The notes: generated by a model not told the origin, from the sequence alone. A stretch of DNA of 32,785 bases from Okeania hirsuta (GCF_003838195.1 NZ_RCBY01000071.1:1-32785); one strand, 5' to 3'. Counted from the stretch's first letter, positions 1 through 8,672 are shown. Made by a program: numbers and translations.

Positions 1-2
1 TA

Positions 3-270
3 GGTAACCATAGTGCAGAAACATTTATGGTACTATGGCAGACTATTTCCTGGTGGCAATGTTACTTTTGGGTGAGGGATGGTAATCCAGTTTATCGCAA
101 ATGTATTCCAGCAGGAGATCAGATTGTCAGCAAGACTTACATGACTGGTGTAGAGGGAGAAAATACACCTTTACGTCATTACTGAGCTATGTTAGATGGC
201 AAAACCTTGTGCTATTCCAAGTCTGTTGAAATGTTAAAGCACTCAATTGACTACTGATTCATTACCTTAA
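3..270 (+). pseudogene. IS1-type transposase remnant (C-terminal part)
   Basis: Read from base 3, this stretch encodes a peptide resembling the C-terminal half of cyanobacterial IS1-type transposases: FWVRDGNPVYRKC, then EGENTPLRHY, then KTLCYSKSVEMLKHSI. It is broken by TGA stops at 183-185 and 255-257, and no open upstream part lies inside the window. The segment between the stops (AMLDGKTLCYSKS) aligns naturally with the continuation of the first part, so the stops are point mutations in an otherwise collinear gene. The family assignment is from memory of the motif. The element is clearly dead. Confidence 0.7.
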
Positions 271-656
271 GTTGAAAGAAATCCCTGTTCCCACCCTGTC
301 CCTATAATTCATCCTTTAATCTGACAACGCCCTATAAATAGATTGTAGTGTCACCATTAATTCAATTGCCACATTCATTACTGTATAACTATATACATTT
401 AGATGCTCCTCTAAGCCCAGTCTTCCTTTGATTCAACCATTGCCCTATTACCTCTGGAGATAACCAAAATGTCAAACTCCCCCTCTGTTTTAAGTACACA
501 TCATATTCATACCAGTTGCTGAGGAGGTACTTTAGACTGAAACTTGGACTTGGAATTACTCATGTCTACGTTGATGTAGGTTTTTTGTGCCACGCACTGT
601 TATTTTTACCCTATTTCCTTTCTTTGTGCAACAAAGCCCTATGAAGCTTTAAGTAT
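271..656. other. Intergenic, no gene seen
   Basis: About 390 AT-rich bases lie between the transposase remnant and the end of the rhomboid gene. No convincing open frame, RNA or repeat array was seen. The segment may hold further decayed insertion-sequence DNA. Confidence 0.4.
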
Positions 657-1355
657 TTATTCTGGCGAGGAAAATAATCCTAATAAAGGACCTAGAATAG
701 CTCCAAAGACAAAGCCTCCAGCATGAGCCCAATAAGCTATACCACCTGCTTCCATGCCAATATTGGCTGGTGCATTAAGACTAGCAACACCATAAAATGC
801 TTGCTGCAAAAACCAAAAACCTAGGAAAAAAAATGCTGGAATACGAACGGTGGTAATAAAAAATCCTATGGGTAATAATGTGAGAACCTTAGCTTTGGGA
901 AATCTGAGAATATATGCTCCCATAACACCAGCGATCGCTCCACTTGCACCCAAGGTGGGAATAGCTGAACCGGATGAGAAAAACCACTGGGATAAAGATG
1001 CTAGTACACCACAAGCGAGATAAAAAATTAAAAATTTCACATGACCTAAACAGTCTTCTACATTATTGCCAAAAATCCAGAGGAATAGCATATTTCCACC
1101 CAAATGCAACCATCCTCCATGTAGAAACTGAGAACTGAATAAAGTTACCCACTCAGGAAATTGGGAAGTTGGCAGTGGAACTGAACAAGTATTGCTGAGT
1201 TGACAAGGAACTACAGCCCAAGAATAAAAAAACTGCCTAAGTTGAATATCTGACAAACTAATCTCGTACAAAAATAATAGGACATTAGCTACAATTAAGC
1301 CGTATACTACAAAGGCTGTTTTGCTAGTAGGGTTTTCGTCGTTTAGTGGAACCAC
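657..1355 (-). CDS. Rhomboid family intramembrane serine protease
   Basis: This 232-residue polytopic membrane protein would cleave transmembrane substrates within the bilayer; the substrate cannot be told. The rhomboid signature is complete. HGGWLHLGGNMLFLWIFGN at residues 79-97 carries the conserved His, Asn and Gly positions. The nucleophile is Ser138 in TLGASGA, and the partner is His211 in WAHAGGF. Six or so hydrophobic segments follow each other from about residue 14 to 228. The start is GTG (1353-1355), supported by AGGAAAG about 6 nt upstream on the minus strand. It stands alone: the next minus-strand gene upstream is about 500 bp away across repeat-bearing DNA, so it is probably transcribed from its own promoter. 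The length is normal for a short bacterial rhomboid without extra domains. Confidence 0.93.
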   Translation of the reverse strand: MVPLNDENPTSKTAFVVYGLIVANVLLFLYEISLSDIQLRQFFYSWAVVPCQLSNTCSVPLPTSQFPEWVTLFSSQFLHGGWLHLGGNMLFLWIFGNNVEDCLGHVKFLIFYLACGVLASLSQWFFSSGSAIPTLGASGAIAGVMGAYILRFPKAKVLTLLPIGFFITTVRIPAFFFLGFWFLQQAFYGVASLNAPANIGMEAGGIAYWAHAGGFVFGAILGPLLGLFSSPE

Positions 1356-1864
1356 AGTTATCTTTCCTGTTTTGCAACTTGTTAACTAATAATAGTCGTG
1401 TCTATACCACTATGTTCTTCTTTCCTACTTCTATATATCAGGACTTACCTAGAGCTACTGTATCTGATAGGGGTGAACGGCCGTTCCCATCTACAGATGG
1501 TGTATGATTTGATATTTTGCGCAAGTCCTGTATATTTTAATTTTCTTGAAACTTTTTAGATAGAAGTTAAAAGTATTTACAATTATTAGACATCTCCAAT
1601 AATAAAAAATAAAATCAATTATCCCACATAAATTATCAATTATTTCCCCTTACTCCCTACTCTCTACCCCCTTTTCTGGAGATTTCTATTTGAATTGAAA
1701 TTAATACACCACTTTTTCTTCTCAACTATCAATTGTTGAGTCTTACAATCTACATCCTAGGCTATAAGTTGTAAATAAACGAGGGCGAAGCGCTATAGTG
1801 ATTTAAGGAGGGTGTTTTTTAATTTGTCAGTAAGGATATTAGTCTGAAGTTTTCTAGAACGATG
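1356..1864. other. Intergenic with one small inverted-repeat element
   Basis: This 500-bp gap between the rhomboid gene and psbV2 holds the 92-bp element listed at 1439-1530 and AT-rich filler. An AGACATCTCC motif near 1588 matches the ends of another element family seen at 25894-25989. No gene was seen. Confidence 0.5.
1439..1530. repeat. MITE-like element, termini CAGGACTTA / AAGTCCTG
   Basis: The 92-bp element begins CAGGACTTAC and ends GCAAGTCCTG. It has a palindromic centre (GAACGGCCGTTC). A second copy with the same termini and a similar dyad centre lies at 31030-31119. It encodes nothing, so it is probably a non-autonomous element moved by a transposase encoded elsewhere. Confidence 0.65.
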
Positions 1865-2368
1865 TCAATTTTGTTCAACCCCTTGTGCTCCCCAAGCAGG
1901 AGCTTTTTGTGCAGCTCTCAAAATAAATGCGCCCATCTGTTCTACTTCAGCTTGGGACATCCAGTTTTCGGTAACTTGACGACAAAAATAAGTATAATCA
2001 CTACCGTCATATATCATAGGGTCTCTGAAGAAAGCAACTAAATTATTAATATTATCTCGTGGTGGTGTTGCTCCTTCTAAGTTTTTGAGGGATAGAGATA
2101 TTGGAGGGTTGACTAAATTTGCTCCTCCTACATGACAGTTAAGGCAATTTTTGGCAAAAATCTGTTTGCCTGTGGATAAATCTTCAGCAGAAAATTTCTT
2201 TGTTTCTCCTTGTTCATTCAGTTTAATTTCTACTGGTTGTTTAGCGTCTAAATATCTTTTTACATAGGAATCTACAGCAGCTTCGGCTGATTGAGTATCA
2301 ACAATTATTACTTGAATAATAATTAATATAGCTAGCAGAAAACGAATCAGTAATGATTTATTTAACAT
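1865..2368 (-). CDS. psbV2: Cytochrome c-550-like protein PsbV2
   Basis: This is a lumenal c-type cytochrome, paralogous to PsbV. The 167-residue precursor has a hydrophobic signal segment (about 5-22) and a likely processing site after AEA near residue 31. The haem attachment motif is CLNCH (Cys75, Cys78, His79), followed by VGGANLVNPP and TPPRDNINNL as in PsbV. At the place where PsbV has its sixth-ligand His (EFHPS), this protein has YFCRQ with Cys129. That agrees with the known PsbV2 structure from Thermosynechococcus, which has His/Cys haem ligation. The C-terminus lacks the WGGGK tail of PsbV. It lies 153 bp downstream of psbV in the same direction, an arrangement known from other cyanobacteria. 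Its physiological role is not settled. Confidence 0.9.
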   Translation of the reverse strand: MLNKSLLIRFLLAILIIIQVIIVDTQSAEAAVDSYVKRYLDAKQPVEIKLNEQGETKKFSAEDLSTGKQIFAKNCLNCHVGGANLVNPPISLSLKNLEGATPPRDNINNLVAFFRDPMIYDGSDYTYFCRQVTENWMSQAEVEQMGAFILRAAQKAPAWGAQGVEQN

Positions 2369-2521
2369 ACTATTTTTCTAACTTTAATTAAGTACAAATC
2401 TAGAATAAAAAATAATCGATTTTAGATTAGGGTTTAATGAAGAAAAAAACAATTTTTTTGTCTCCCATCAAAAAACCAATAATCTAAAATCATTAGTCAA
2501 TATTTCAAAGAAAAAGGAATT

Positions 2522-3013
2522 TTAACGGAAGATTTTGCCGCCGCCCCATTGTTTGCCTAAAACTTTAGGCTGTACGAGAATATAACCAGCGATCGCATAT
2601 AAATCATCCTCTGTGAGATTTCTCATTTCTGGATAAATATCGGCACTCTTTATGCTGGGGTGAAACTCAAATATCTCAACCTCCCCATCATAGGTAGTAG
2701 GATTTATCATGTAGTCTATGAGACCTTCTATGTTATCTCGTGGCGGATAGGCCAAAGCTAAAGCTTCTGGACCAAGGCCAATATCAGGATTAGTTTTGGT
2801 TATCCCTCCGACATGGCACTGGGAGCAAACATTATTAAATTCGCGCTTGCCTCTGATGTATTCCTTAATACTCAGTACAACTTTTTCACCTTCATCATTC
2901 AGAGGTAGAGTCCGGTCGTTATCTGTTAATTCGGCGGCTGTGGCTATGTTAACGAACGTTTGAAACGTCAGAAATACAATGGCAACTACAGCTATGAAAA
3001 ATTTTTTCAACAT
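2522..3013 (-). CDS. psbV: Photosystem II extrinsic cytochrome c-550 (PsbV)
   Basis: This is an extrinsic lumenal subunit of photosystem II that stabilises the oxygen-evolving manganese cluster. I start at ATG 3011-3013 because AAGGAG sits 5 nt upstream. This gives 163 residues; an ORF beginning at 3043 would add ten unlikely residues. A hydrophobic signal peptide ends near TAA-AELTDND, which matches the usual mature N-terminus. The haem motif CSQCH (Cys63, Cys66, His67 in this numbering) is followed by VGGITKTNP. The axial His118 lies in FEFHPS, and the tail ends KQWGGGKIFR. All diagnostic PsbV features are intact. psbV2 follows downstream. Confidence 0.97.
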   Translation of the reverse strand: MLKKFFIAVVAIVFLTFQTFVNIATAAELTDNDRTLPLNDEGEKVVLSIKEYIRGKREFNNVCSQCHVGGITKTNPDIGLGPEALALAYPPRDNIEGLIDYMINPTTYDGEVEIFEFHPSIKSADIYPEMRNLTEDDLYAIAGYILVQPKVLGKQWGGGKIFR

Positions 3014-3025
3014 TCTTCTCCTTAA
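3011..3025 (-). promoter_or_regulatory. Ribosome binding site deciding the psbV start
   Basis: On the minus strand AAGGAGAAGAATG places a near-perfect Shine-Dalgarno AAGGAG five bases before the ATG at 3013. This selects that codon over the longer ORF start at 3043. Confidence 0.8.
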
Positions 3026-3144
3026 AACTGGCAAGTTAATCAACTAACACAGATACATTTATTACTTCAGATTTACTGAACTTTGATCTAATTTTTATTT
3101 ATCAGTGGTCATGTGTCAATTCGTCAAGTATTTATCAACTCCGA

Positions 3145-3330
3145 TCAAGAATTAGATTTTTGTTCTTGGGCTAATAAATGAGACATGATTGCTTTAGCAT
3201 CCTCTAAGGCCAAACGGGTCTGAGAGTGTTTATAAGAAATTCCCATTTGGTCACAAAGACGAAGTACCTCGTCTACATGGACATTAAAATCTTCTGCTAT
3301 TTCCTGGATTGATATATCTGCGAAACCCAT
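3145..3330 (-). CDS. Small IF2_N-like helical protein
   Basis: This 61-residue protein resembles the small N-terminal domain of translation initiation factor IF-2. ISIQEIAEDFNVHVDEVLRL is followed by a second helix with the MGISYK turn, which parallels the domain's 'ELAKELGV...LKELGI' pattern. No other domain, signal or membrane segment is present. It sits between accD (55 bp upstream, same strand) and psbV (130 bp downstream). A role in RNA or ribosome binding is only inference from the fold. The gene looks real: it is a complete, well-formed helical domain in the gene-dense orientation of its neighbours. Confidence 0.65.
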   Translation of the reverse strand: MGFADISIQEIAEDFNVHVDEVLRLCDQMGISYKHSQTRLALEDAKAIMSHLLAQEQKSNS

Positions 3331-3384
3331 AACATTTCTTCAATTCATAAATAATTAAAAAAAATCCCTTGAAGCACTCAAAAT

Positions 3385-4365
3385 CTAATTCTGAGGCATA
3401 GTTTGAATTTTATTGTCATTTGTAATGGAATTATGTTGTTCTGCCTGAAAGGGTAAATGGCAGTATAGCCCTGCTTCTAATGACTTAGTAGAAGTAGGAG
3501 CAGCAGGATGAATTTTATGAAGGCGAATTAACTGAGCCAGAGTTTTCTTTAACTGAGTACGAGGTACTATTATGTCTATAAAACCATGTGCCAATAGATA
3601 TTCAGAGGTTTGAAAGTTTTCAGGTAGCTTTTCACGGACAGTTTGTTCAATAACTCGTCGTCCCGCAAAACCTATTGTTGCCTTTGGTTCAGCGATAATA
3701 ATATCTCCAAGCATGGCAAAACTTGCAGTAACGCCACCTGTAGTTGGATGGGTTAAAACTGGAATATATAGCAGTTTCTCTTCTCGATGACATTCTAAGG
3801 CACCAGATATTTTGGCCATTTGCATCAGGCTCAACATTCCCTCTTGCATTCTGGCCCCACCGGAAGCACAAATAATTACTACGGGTAAACGCTCTTTAGT
3901 CGCCTGTTCAATTAACCTAGTCAGTTTTTCTCCAACAACTGACCCCATACTTCCTCCCATAAATTGGAAGTCCATCACTCCCAAAGCTACGGGTTCAGCT
4001 TCGATGTTGCCGATACCTGTTTGTACAGCATCTAAAAGTCCTGTTTTTCTTTGATATCCTTGGAGGCGATCGCTGTATGCTTTGCGATCGCGAAATTTTA
4101 AAGGGTCTGTCCCTCTAATTTTTTCGTTAATTGCCATCCATGTGTTACTATCTATCAAATGCTGAATCCGCTCATTGCCGGATATTTTCATGTGGTATCC
4201 ACATTCGAGACAAACCATTTGATTAGCTTGGAGGTCTTTTGTGTAAGTTAAAGCACCACAAGCTTCACATTTGATCCAAAGTCCATCAGCAATTTCTCGT
4301 TCAGGTCTCTGTTGAGAGTTCTGGGCTGATTTTTGACGATTTGCAAACCAATCAAATAGAGACAT
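3385..4365 (-). CDS. accD: Acetyl-CoA carboxylase carboxyltransferase beta subunit
   Basis: AccD transfers the carboxyl group from carboxybiotin to acetyl-CoA to give malonyl-CoA, the first step of fatty acid synthesis, together with AccA. The 326-residue protein starts [10 protein letters not shown]. It has the zinc ribbon Cys33-x2-Cys36-x15-Cys52-x2-Cys55, then the crotonase-like carboxyltransferase domain. Visible motifs there are [43 protein letters not shown] and [12 protein letters not shown]. Length and motifs are normal, apart from a slightly long, low-complexity C-terminal tail after residue 295. No Shine-Dalgarno is evident. The gene has about 300 bp of AT-rich sequence upstream, so it probably has its own promoter. 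Confidence 0.97.
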   Translation of the reverse strand: MSLFDWFANRQKSAQNSQQRPEREIADGLWIKCEACGALTYTKDLQANQMVCLECGYHMKISGNERIQHLIDSNTWMAINEKIRGTDPLKFRDRKAYSDRLQGYQRKTGLLDAVQTGIGNIEAEPVALGVMDFQFMGGSMGSVVGEKLTRLIEQATKERLPVVIICASGGARMQEGMLSLMQMAKISGALECHREEKLLYIPVLTHPTTGGVTASFAMLGDIIIAEPKATIGFAGRRVIEQTVREKLPENFQTSEYLLAHGFIDIIVPRTQLKKTLAQLIRLHKIHPAAPTSTKSLEAGLYCHLPFQAEQHNSITNDNKIQTMPQN

Positions 4366-4661
4366 TAAAATAAATTAGAGTTAATTATTAAGTGATTAAA
4401 TTTTTGCTAAAGCGTTGTGTTTTTCACCTATTCAGGTTAATAAGTATACAATATAGAGCTATGACTATCAGCTAATACAAAATAAACTAAGGTCGTTTTA
4501 ATTCAAAAAAATTCTGTCATAGTTTAAAAAGTTTGGCTTTAAATTCTGGTTATTCTACTTAATTTTTGTCTGCTTAGAAAAGTTTTAGCCCTAAATATCT
4601 ATACTTTACATCTCCTGAGTAATACACTCTATCTAAGAGTAATTGACTTCATCCAGAAAAA

Positions 4662-5489
4662 TTAGGATGAGAATCCAGGGAAAAATAGATTGAAGTAGGT
4701 TGATAATATACCATCACCCCACATAACAGTCAAACCTGCTCCCATTGCTAAAAAAGGCCCGAATGGCATTGGTTGTTTTCGGTCTAGCCAACCTAAAGCG
4801 ATCGCTCCTCCACCTACAAATGCTCCCATAGTACAGGCGAGAAAACAAGTTAATAGTAGATATTTCCAACCTAACCAAGCTCCGATCATGGCTGCTAATT
4901 TGGCATCTCCTCCACCCATAACTGTTTGCCCGAAAGCTATTGAACCGAATATAGAGATTAAGTCAAACAACCATAAACCCAGGACTGCGCCGATAATACC
5001 AACCATTAAAAAATTGATTAGATTATTTTCTTGAATATTTGTCTCTAATATGGTAAGCAACTGGAAGCCTAAACCTAAGACTAATCCAGATTGTGTGAGA
5101 GGATTGGGTAAAGTCATGGTGTCTAGGTCAATCATAGATAGAGCTAGTAGCCAACTAAAAAAAGTCCAATAACCTAAGGTGGGAATTGTAGTTCCAAATT
5201 TCCAGAAAACGAGCAAAAATAAGAAACTTGTAATGACTTCTACTAAGGGATAGCGGATAGAAATTGGACTGTCACAGTGGCCACAACGTCCACATAACCA
5301 TAACCAAGCAAATATTGGGATATTTTCCCAGGGTTTTAATTTACTTTGACAACGGGGGCAGTGAGAGGGAGGCAAGAGTATAGATAATTTAGAAGGTATG
5401 CGATAAATGACGACGTTGAGAAAGCTGCCAATGGATGCACCAAGGGCAAATACAATTAGGGTAAGAGGCCATATTCTCAGTAAGTCCAT
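4662..5489 (-). CDS. pilD: Prepilin peptidase / N-methyltransferase (A24 family)
   Basis: This polytopic membrane aspartic protease removes the leader from type IV pilins and related pseudopilins and methylates the new N-terminus. The 275-residue protein has the N-terminal segment GSFLNVVIYRIP, then the tetracysteine zinc motif Cys44-x2-Cys47-x21-Cys69-x2-Cys72 that goes with the methyltransferase half. The protease half has acidic residues in SMIDLDTMTLPN (Asp121/Asp123) and GGGDAK (Asp195). About eight hydrophobic segments are visible. An 86-residue gene lies 6 bp upstream, so the two are almost certainly co-transcribed. The pilins it processes are not in this window. Confidence 0.95.
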   Translation of the reverse strand: MDLLRIWPLTLIVFALGASIGSFLNVVIYRIPSKLSILLPPSHCPRCQSKLKPWENIPIFAWLWLCGRCGHCDSPISIRYPLVEVITSFLFLLVFWKFGTTIPTLGYWTFFSWLLALSMIDLDTMTLPNPLTQSGLVLGLGFQLLTILETNIQENNLINFLMVGIIGAVLGLWLFDLISIFGSIAFGQTVMGGGDAKLAAMIGAWLGWKYLLLTCFLACTMGAFVGGGAIALGWLDRKQPMPFGPFLAMGAGLTVMWGDGILSTYFNLFFPGFSS

Positions 5490-5495
5490 ATTCGG

Positions 5496-5756
5496 TTAAT
5501 AAATTTTTGATTCAATTAGTTCTACAGGGACGAAAAATTCACCTGGTAATAAAATTGGCTGATGGGAGAATATTAGACTAGCTCTGTAACTTACAGGACT
5601 AATGGCTACACCAAAGGGATGTCTTAGCAGATCAGGATGAGTTTCCAGATAAGTGCGATAGAGTAGTTTAGCCAATTTCTGTAGGGACGGGGGAAGTAAT
5701 AAAGCAATAGTTGGATCTAAGTATTTTACTGGTCTTTTTTGTGTAGCTTTTACCAC
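5496..5756 (-). CDS. Small hypothetical protein upstream of pilD
   Basis: I do not recognise this 86-residue protein. It has no cysteine, no signal peptide and no transmembrane segment. The middle reads as an amphipathic helix (LQKLAKLLYRTYLETHPDLLRHPF), and the end as beta-rich (SYRASLIF, ILLPGEFFVPVELIES). The start is a GTG (5754-5756) with AGGG about 9 nt upstream. The reading frame extends a further 13 codons upstream without an ATG before meeting a TGA. Only 6 bp separate its stop from the prepilin peptidase start, which implies one operon. A link to pilus biogenesis is inferred from position only. Confidence 0.6.
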   Translation of the reverse strand: MVKATQKRPVKYLDPTIALLLPPSLQKLAKLLYRTYLETHPDLLRHPFGVAISPVSYRASLIFSHQPILLPGEFFVPVELIESKIY

Positions 5757-6942
5757 GAGGAACCCTGATTTGAAGAAGTAGTCAGTAGGACTGATACTGT
5801 TTCACAAGTCATCCATCGAGTGTGTAATTCTGAGGTCCTTTTTCTTTCGGAAATGCTACGCAAACAGAATATAGGACACACTTCATTACAGTCATGGATT
5901 GAGATTATACAAACTGAAAATTTTTATTGACACTAATCTTGAACGATTATTTCACCGAAAAACTGGTTCTGAAGTCTCGTCCTTTGAGGGCGACTTTTCA
6001 TTTACTTTTGGTTTGATAAATATGGTATCATTTCGTTAGTGCACGAGTTAAATTATGAAAGCTCAGATATAAGTATCGTATTTATCCAAGATGAATAGTA
6101 GTTCTGTAAAATCGGCAACTGAAATTGATTATTTAATTACAAATAAACCATATAAAAGTGTGACAGGAGAATGGATAGTTATATGATGGCCGGTTGAATA
6201 TTTATAAATAACGACGGAAGAGTCAGGAGTCATGAATACCGAGTCAGGAGTCAGGATAAAAAAAGAAGGAAGTTTTTGATCACTAATTATCCGGACATGA
6301 TATTACTACTTTTTCCCAGAGAAACTATATCGAAAAATTTTATAGAGAAGCGAAGGGTTGGTTAGGTTTAAGAGAGTATCAAGTGATAAATAAAACCAGT
6401 TTAATGCGTCACTTTATTCTAGTTTTTACTGCCTATAATTTCATCCTGTATCAACAATTAATGGGAGGGCTGAGAAAACGCCCGTGCTCATAAACCTTTG
6501 ACAAATTTTACAGAAACATGATTAAGCATTTCTCACAGGTATTTCTGAGGTTGGAATAGTGGAGATTTAGTATCTTTCATTGAAACTGAGGAAGTAGGTA
6601 GAGTTAATCCTCTCTCAAAATCAAATAGTTTTAACTTCCCAGTGCCAGGACAGAAAGCAAAAAGTGTTCATGTGAGCAAATTAAAAGTTGTATATAAAAA
6701 AGACGGTTATACCTATACATTTTGTCAACAGTTGTCCATAAATGTCGAGAAAAATGCCATCTAAGACTTAACAGTTTCTTACAGACACGAAGTAAATATA
6801 TTGTATTGATGGTTTTAGGGAGTAGGGAGTAGGGAGGCCGGGAAGGTGGGGAGGCCCGATATCGAACAAGCAAAAAATATTTACCGATTTAATTATAGCA
6901 CATTAATCTCGAATATGCTGTAACTATTCAACAAACATAATA
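5757..6942. other. Long intergenic region with decayed transposase
   Basis: Almost 1.2 kb lies between the pilD operon and the PEP-CTERM gene with no intact gene. It contains a transposase remnant (6118-6493), GAGTCAG heptamer repeats at about 6220-6257, and a GGGAGTA-type repeat near 6816-6852. Around 6054-6093 an ATG and the string KYRIYPR in a shifted frame are reminiscent of a TnpB (IS200/IS605) N-terminus, but too short to call. Confidence 0.5.
6118..6493 (+). pseudogene. Transposase remnant (IS701/IS4-like DDE, C-terminal part)
   Basis: Two collinear pieces of one transposase are visible. The first (from 6118) reads TEIDYLITNKPYKSVTGEW before a stop. The second, 6287-6493, reads TTFSQRNYIEKFYREAKGWL and continues LREYQV to a TAA at 6491. 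FYREAKGWLG is the E-block of IS4/IS701-type DDE transposases. The pieces are separated by about 100 bp that includes GAGTCAG heptamer repeats, which look inserted. The N-terminal two thirds are missing. The family name is given from memory of the motif; the decay itself is seen directly. Confidence 0.65.
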
Positions 6943-7854
6943 TTAAATTTTGTTGATATTTTTCTTGAGCCACGAACCAGCAAAACCAACTACTAATAAT
7001 CCAATTAATACAGAAGGTTCAGGAACATCTTCAATTGATTGAGGATCAATAGGTATATCTGAAAAACTATTTGCCTGGATAAATACAGCAGAATCGAGTT
7101 TCGCATCACCAGCATCAGCGATCGCTAATCTAATACGATGACTTCCAGCACTCAGTCCTAATGCTTGGGCAGTAAATAGATTAGTAAAACCATCATATTC
7201 TATATCAAAAAATGGCCCCCCCTCACTAGGGTCATTGTTATTGAAAAATTCCGGGTTACTCGCTTTAGTTCCTAGAGGTTTTCCTCCATTAACTGTATTG
7301 ATGGCAACTGGAGTAGATGTACCAGGAATTAGAGCAATATTGGTTCCATTTAGGAAGAAACCGAAGACATCATTAAATTCAGAGTTTGTCCATTCTACAT
7401 ATTCTTCAGAAGCAAATACATAATTGAAGTAAAGGTCTCCTCCTTCACTTTCAAAGTCAAATTCCAGAATTGTTGCATCCTCGGTAGTGAATCCAGGAAT
7501 CAACCCATCCAAATCTGAATCTCCAGGCAATTCATTATCGGTAGTTTGCTCATCTGAATTATTCGGACCTTCGGCATCCGTAGCTGTACCTGTAGTCAGA
7601 ATAATACCGCTATCGATGCCAATACCAGATGATAATCCATTGGTGAAAATTCCTGAAGCACCTCCTGTACCTATATAGTTGATAGAATCTGGTGCAATGG
7701 TAATCCCACTGCCTAAGATTTCATTAACTAAATCATTGCCGTTATTGGTGGGAGTTATGGAAATTGCCTGAGCTGCTGTGATGCCACTGAGAGCAGCGAA
7801 AGCTGTTCCAGCAAAGGTTGCTGAAAGTTTTTTGATGAATTGTGAAATAGTCAT
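6943..7854 (-). CDS. PEP-CTERM protein with choice-of-anchor L domain
   Basis: This is an exported, probably surface-anchored protein of unknown binding function. I start at ATG 7852-7854 (303 residues); a TTG at 7890 would extend it by 12. The N-terminal signal peptide reads KKLSATFAGTAFAALSG and ends near AQA. The body carries choice-of-anchor-L features: NDLVNEILGSGITI, SGIILTTGTA, FDFESEGGDLYFNYVFASEEY, FNDVFGFFLNG and LAIADAGDAKLDSAVFI. The C-terminus is a PEP-CTERM sorting signal, VPEPSVLIGLLVVGFAGS followed by WLKKN: a PEP motif, a hydrophobic helix and a basic tail. Exosortase would process it. No exosortase gene is in the window. The gene stands alone. Confidence 0.88.
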   Translation of the reverse strand: MTISQFIKKLSATFAGTAFAALSGITAAQAISITPTNNGNDLVNEILGSGITIAPDSINYIGTGGASGIFTNGLSSGIGIDSGIILTTGTATDAEGPNNSDEQTTDNELPGDSDLDGLIPGFTTEDATILEFDFESEGGDLYFNYVFASEEYVEWTNSEFNDVFGFFLNGTNIALIPGTSTPVAINTVNGGKPLGTKASNPEFFNNNDPSEGGPFFDIEYDGFTNLFTAQALGLSAGSHRIRLAIADAGDAKLDSAVFIQANSFSDIPIDPQSIEDVPEPSVLIGLLVVGFAGSWLKKNINKI

Positions 7855-8096
7855 GATTAGATTGACCCTAAAAAAGTAAGATGTTGACAATACATAGTTG
7901 AGTTCTTTGTTTGTTCCTCAACATATTCTTATTTTCAGTAATTTTTCGGGATTGTACTGTGATCCGGATCTTGAAGAGGTGGTGATATTGATTTAGTAAT
8001 ATCTGTGAAGGCAGTTCAACAATTAATAATTAATTATTCATTATTAATTATTACCTCTCCTTGAAAAGAAGAGGATTGACTAATCATGAAAATTTT

Positions 8097-8260
8097 TCTT
8101 CTCTTGGTCGATTGGATATGGCGAGGAGACCCGAAGAGTGCAGACCCGCTCCGAAGATCGCCATCCCACCCTACGGGAAGCTGCGCTAACGACCGCTTAT
8201 TATCCCCTTAAAAGGGGAGGCGGATACCCACAATTTTTCGGTAATTAGTATTGGGAATGC
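8097..8260. repeat. Palindrome-rich interspersed repeat
   Basis: A segment beginning CTTCTCTTGGTCGATTGG, then ATGGCGAGGAGACC, recurs almost unchanged at 32270. Its right part (TTATCCCCTTAAAAGGGGAG, then GATACCCACAATTTTTCGG) recurs near 20394-20440. The CCCCTTAAAAGGGG core is itself palindromic and is echoed at 28343 and 32431. It is a dispersed, non-coding repeat family. Confidence 0.6.
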
Positions 8261-8401
8261 GCTCCAATAGCTAAATTGATGGAATAGTGATCAATAAAGA
8301 ACTGTATCTAGCTACTAACTCCCGACTTCTTCTTCACATACTGCAAAAGTAGTAGATAAGTATTCAAGGCAACATATGCAAGACGACCATTTTTTTTACC
8401 T

Positions 8402-8457
8402 ACGACATATCACTTACGACATATCACTTACGACATATCATTTACGACATATTACTT
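8402..8457. repeat. Tandem 14-bp repeat, four copies
   Basis: The unit ACGACATATCACTT appears four times head to tail. Copies 1 and 2 are identical; copies 3 (ATTT) and 4 (ATTACTT) each differ at one position. Confidence 0.85.
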
Positions 8458-8465
8458 AGTTTTCT

Positions 8466-8612
8466 TCAATAATCACAGAGAAGTCGATCGCTGTTTATGA
8501 TATTAGGATTAGTTTGCAAATAATCATATACTTGTTGACAAGCTTCTATTAACAAATCATCTAGATTCAAATTCCATAAAATAATCTTGCCATCGGAACC
8601 AAATGAAAAACG
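8466..8612 (-). pseudogene. C-terminal remnant of a WD40-repeat protein
   Basis: On the minus strand this reads FGSDGKIILWNLNLDDLLIE, continues CQQVYDYLQTNPN, and ends at a TGA (8466-8468). It is nearly the same as the end of the WD40 remnant at 10115-10526 (SDGKIILWNLNLDNLLIETC). Only the last half repeat and the tail remain; upstream of about 8612 the similarity stops. It is a second broken copy of the same family, not a gene. Confidence 0.7.
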
Positions 8613-8672
8613 CTCGCTCCTGAAACTACGAAGCGATCGCTCTTATCTAATATATTTATAACTTTAGTAATT

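Larger units (their letters stand above)
7855..8672. other. Intergenic with palindromic repeats, a tandem array and a WD40 scar
   Basis: This gap holds a palindrome-rich repeat (8097-8225), four copies of a 14-bp unit (8402-8457) and the tail of a WD40 gene (8466-8612). No intact gene was seen. Confidence 0.5.

Noticed and set aside
6054-6093. TnpB-like N-terminus (KYRIYPR)
   Set aside because: Needs a frameshift and is only about 12 codons long; too short to annotate.
6631-6873. 80-residue minus-strand open frame
   Set aside because: Composition is irregular, it overlaps GGGAGTA repeats, and no domain or ribosome binding site is seen. It is probably chance.
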